This document shows, piece by piece, positions 5,633 to 7,155 of a DNA stretch of 7,155 nt. A model generated the notes under the pieces. The model did no database searches and had not been told where the DNA came from. It was given only the letters and a program-made list of their open reading frames with translations. Source of the DNA: Ignavibacteria bacterium. GTDB lineage: Bacteria > Bacteroidota > Ignavibacteria > Tepidaquicellales > OLB5. The DNA is taken from positions 1-7,155 of the forward strand of contig JAPUEV010000296.1 of assembly GCA_027492415.1 (NCBI GenBank). Direction: 5' to 3'. A program made the position numbers and the translations under genes. Every line of letters begins with the position of its first letter. Within the stretch, counting starts at the first letter, position 1.

Positions 5633-6811
5633 ATGTCATTCTATCATAAGCTGGGGAAGATACCCCAAAAAAGACACGTGCAGTTCAGAAAGCCCGATGG
5701 ATCATTATATCAGGAGCAGGTCATAGGCACGGAAGGTTTTTCCGGTATTTCCTCAATTTTATATCACATTAATCCGCCTACTAAAGTAAAGAAGATAAAA
5801 GGAGCAGAAGATATTGGCTATAAAGAATGGAACGAGGGCTCTTTAAGGCATTACCACTTAAGAACACTTGATGCTAAAACTGCAGGTGACCCCATCTCAG
5901 GCAGAAAAGTAATGCTCTTCAATAACGATGTTTCTATGGCTATCTGTAATCCTGATAAACAAATGGATTATTTCTGTAAAAATGGCGAAGGCGATGAAGT
6001 AATATTTGTTCATTACGGCAATGGCACACTTGAATCACAGTACGGCTCTATGGATTATCACGAAGGTGACTACATTATCATTCCCCGCGGTGTAATTTAC
6101 CGCATAATTACAAAGAGTGATAAAACAAAGTTCCTTGTTATTGAATCTCCCAGCCCGGTTTACACGCCTGCAAGATACAAAAATTCATATGGCCAGTACC
6201 TGGAGCACTCACCTTTTTGCGAGCGTGATTTCCGTGTTCCCGAAACTCTGAATACTTATGATGAAAAAGGGGAGTTCCTTGTAAAGATCAAGAAATTCAA
6301 TAAGCTTCATCATTATATTTTTGATTACCATCCGTTTGATATTGTCGGTTGGGACGGGTATTTCTACCCGTGGATATTCAATATAAATGACTTTATGCCT
6401 ATTACAGGTAAAATTCATCAGCCGCCTCCGGTTCATCAGACGTTTGAAGCCAGAAACTATGTAATATGCTCATTCTGCCCAAGGCTGTTTGATTATCACC
6501 CTGATGCAATCCCGGCACCATATAATCACAGCAATATTGATAGTGATGAAGTATTATATTATGTTGAAGGCAATTTCATGTCACGCAAAGGTGTTGATGA
6601 AGCTTCATTCACATTACACCCTGCAGGCATTCCGCACGGACCGCATCCGGGAACAATGGAAGCTTCTATCGGCAAAAAAGAAACTCTTGAGCTTGCCGTT
6701 ATGATCGATACTTTCCACCCGCTTAAGCTTACTGAACATGCAAAGCCATATGACCTTCCCAACTATCCATACACATGGAACGAAGAAGGACACGAAGCTG
6801 AAATAGAATAA
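5633..6811 (+). CDS. hmgA: Homogentisate 1,2-dioxygenase, short bacterial form
   Basis: The enzyme opens the homogentisate ring with O2 to give maleylacetoacetate, the step after HPPD. It is a cytoplasmic Fe(II) cupin-fold protein. The opening SFYHKLGKIPQKRHVQFRKP (2-21) and HEGDYIIIPRGVIYRI (143-158) are characteristic. The C-terminal iron-site region is intact: PPPVHQTFEARNYVICSF (264-281, with His268 in the place of the substrate-binding histidine), YNHSNIDSDEVLYYVEGNF (297-315, likely ligands His299 and Glu306) and AGIPHGPHPG (331-340, likely ligand His335). At 392 residues it is shorter than the approximately 430-445 of the human and pseudomonad enzymes, but similar to short forms that I recall from Bacteroidota. 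ATG at 5633 is preceded by an A-rich leader without Shine-Dalgarno sequence. Its position behind hpd supports the assignment, and a terminator follows at 6848-6876. Confidence 0.94.
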   Translation: MSFYHKLGKIPQKRHVQFRKPDGSLYQEQVIGTEGFSGISSILYHINPPTKVKKIKGAEDIGYKEWNEGSLRHYHLRTLDAKTAGDPISGRKVMLFNNDVSMAICNPDKQMDYFCKNGEGDEVIFVHYGNGTLESQYGSMDYHEGDYIIIPRGVIYRIITKSDKTKFLVIESPSPVYTPARYKNSYGQYLEHSPFCERDFRVPETLNTYDEKGEFLVKIKKFNKLHHYIFDYHPFDIVGWDGYFYPWIFNINDFMPITGKIHQPPPVHQTFEARNYVICSFCPRLFDYHPDAIPAPYNHSNIDSDEVLYYVEGNFMSRKGVDEASFTLHPAGIPHGPHPGTMEASIGKKETLELAVMIDTFHPLKLTEHAKPYDLPNYPYTWNEEGHEAEIE

Positions 6812-6814
6812 ACT

Positions 6815-6849
6815 GATTTCGGGTAGCAGATTGACGATTTCGGATTGAA
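6815..6849 (+). repeat. Degenerate heptanucleotide tandem array after hmgA
   Basis: Three bases after the hmgA stop codon, five 7-nt units can be laid out: GATTTCG, GGTAGCA, GATTGAC, GATTTCG, GATTGAA. GATTTCGG occurs twice at exactly 21 nt (3 x 7) distance, and four of five units begin GATT. The array runs straight into the terminator stem. The unit differs from that behind hpd, but period, copy number and position after a stop codon are the same. Confidence 0.6.
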
Positions 6850-6876
6850 GAGGCTGTTGTAAAACAGCCTTTTTTT
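6848..6876 (+). terminator. Intrinsic terminator of the hpd-hmgA unit
   Basis: An 8-bp perfect stem AGGCTGTT/AACAGCCT (6851-6858 with 6863-6870) with the 4-nt loop GTAA is followed by a run of seven T ending at 6876. The bases AAG before the stem can extend pairing into the T run. It lies about 40 nt after the hmgA stop codon and is the only terminator-like structure after either dioxygenase gene. Confidence 0.92.
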
Positions 6877-6892
6877 ATTATTATTAAGTATA

Positions 6893-6900
6893 TATTTTTG
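6893..6900 (+). promoter_or_regulatory. Possible -7 element for the right-edge gene
   Basis: TATTTTTG matches TAnnTTTG and lies 31 nt before the ATG at 6932. The region where a -33 TTTG would sit (about 6870-6873) is the T run of the preceding terminator and gives TTTT rather than TTTG. A promoter here would be packed directly against the terminator. Confidence 0.35.
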
Positions 6901-6920
6901 AATTACTCATTTACCTAAAA

Positions 6921-6926
6921 AAGGAG
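6921..6926 (+). promoter_or_regulatory. Strong Shine-Dalgarno sequence
   Basis: AAGGAG ends 5 nt before the ATG at 6932, a textbook match to the 16S rRNA anti-Shine-Dalgarno sequence. It fixes the start of the right-edge gene. hpd and hmgA have only A-rich leaders, so this is the strongest ribosome binding site in the window. Confidence 0.85.
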
Positions 6927-6931
6927 TAATT

Positions 6932-7155
6932 ATGAGAAATGTAAAATTTATCCTTGCTTTAATATTTTTTATTCAATCATTTTTATATGCTCAGTCTGGG
7001 TGGCAAGAGTTCATAACTGGCTATAACTATTCATTAAATGCGATATTTTTTGTTAATTCGCAAACAGGTTTTATTTGTGGTTCGGATTACCTGAATTTTC
7101 CACCCGGTCCTAATTATTCAAAGGTAATTCTAAAAACGACAAACGCCGGTTTTAG
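6932..7155 (+). CDS. Secreted Ycf48-like/BNR-repeat protein, N-terminal part, cut by the right window edge
   Basis: The frame is open to the window end (74 codons plus two bases). Residues 1-20 are a signal peptide: MRNVK, a hydrophobic core (FILALIFFIQSFLY), and a probable signal peptidase I cut after Ala20 (LYA|QS). The mature part begins GWQEF and continues SLNAIFFVNSQTGFICGS (34-51) and ILKTTNAGF (66-74). The pattern hydrophobic-x-F-x-N/D-x-x-x-GF-x-x-G followed by ILKTTNAG is that of Ycf48-like/BNR (Asp-box) beta-propeller repeats, so more repeats should follow. In FCB genomes such proteins often end in a T9SS sorting domain, but that end lies outside the window. Function is unknown; binding or structural roles at the cell surface are common guesses. 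It is transcribed separately from hmgA, behind that gene's terminator. Confidence 0.72.
   Translation, partial: MRNVKFILALIFFIQSFLYAQSGWQEFITGYNYSLNAIFFVNSQTGFICGSDYLNFPPGPNYSKVILKTTNAGF

Overview
The window looks like chromosomal DNA of an AT-rich bacterium from the Bacteroidota/Chlorobiota (FCB) group, most likely close to Ignavibacteria. Three things point there. One protein is a type IX secretion (T9SS) cargo whose linker carries the NYPNPFNP motif that is very common in Ignavibacteria-like genomes. The bacillithiol enzyme BshC is present. One promoter reads TTTG-N20-TAATTTTG, the Bacteroidota-type -33/-7 pattern. The assignment is inferred from sequence style, not from a marker gene.

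Left part (1-3254, minus strand): a tight four-gene operon read right to left. It contains an RNA 2',3'-cyclic phosphodiesterase (thpR/LigT family, TTG start), a small FmdB-type zinc-ribbon protein, bshC, and the first 207 codons of a glycosyltransferase family 9 (heptosyltransferase-like) gene that runs off the left edge (GTG start). Intergenic gaps are 9, 3 and 15 nt. A good Bacteroidota-type promoter lies just upstream of thpR.

Middle (3268-4381): a minus-strand gene for a secreted protein with signal peptide, choice-of-anchor-J-like domain and C-terminal T9SS sorting domain. It ends in a clear intrinsic terminator at 3268-3297, which separates it from the downstream operon. It is divergent from the plus-strand genes across 186 nt of very AT-rich DNA (only 6 G/C in 4301-4380).

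Right part (4382-6876, plus strand): 4-hydroxyphenylpyruvate dioxygenase (hpd) followed by homogentisate 1,2-dioxygenase (hmgA), two consecutive oxygen-dependent steps of tyrosine catabolism (4-hydroxyphenylpyruvate to homogentisate to maleylacetoacetate). The later steps, maleylacetoacetate isomerase and fumarylacetoacetase, are not in the window. Each gene is followed almost at once by a 35-nt degenerate tandem array of five 7-nt units with different unit sequences. An intrinsic terminator closes the hmgA unit.

Right edge (6893-7155): a new gene with a strong Shine-Dalgarno sequence starts. Its first 74 residues are a signal peptide followed by what looks like the first Ycf48-like/BNR-type repeat of a secreted beta-propeller protein.

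The protein-coding content is recognisable, and I see no undescribed defence, mobile or RNA-based system. I found no tRNA, rRNA, CRISPR array, insertion sequence or attachment site, and no gene-free stretch exceeds 300 nt. The most unusual structure is the pair of 7-nt-period arrays behind hpd and hmgA.
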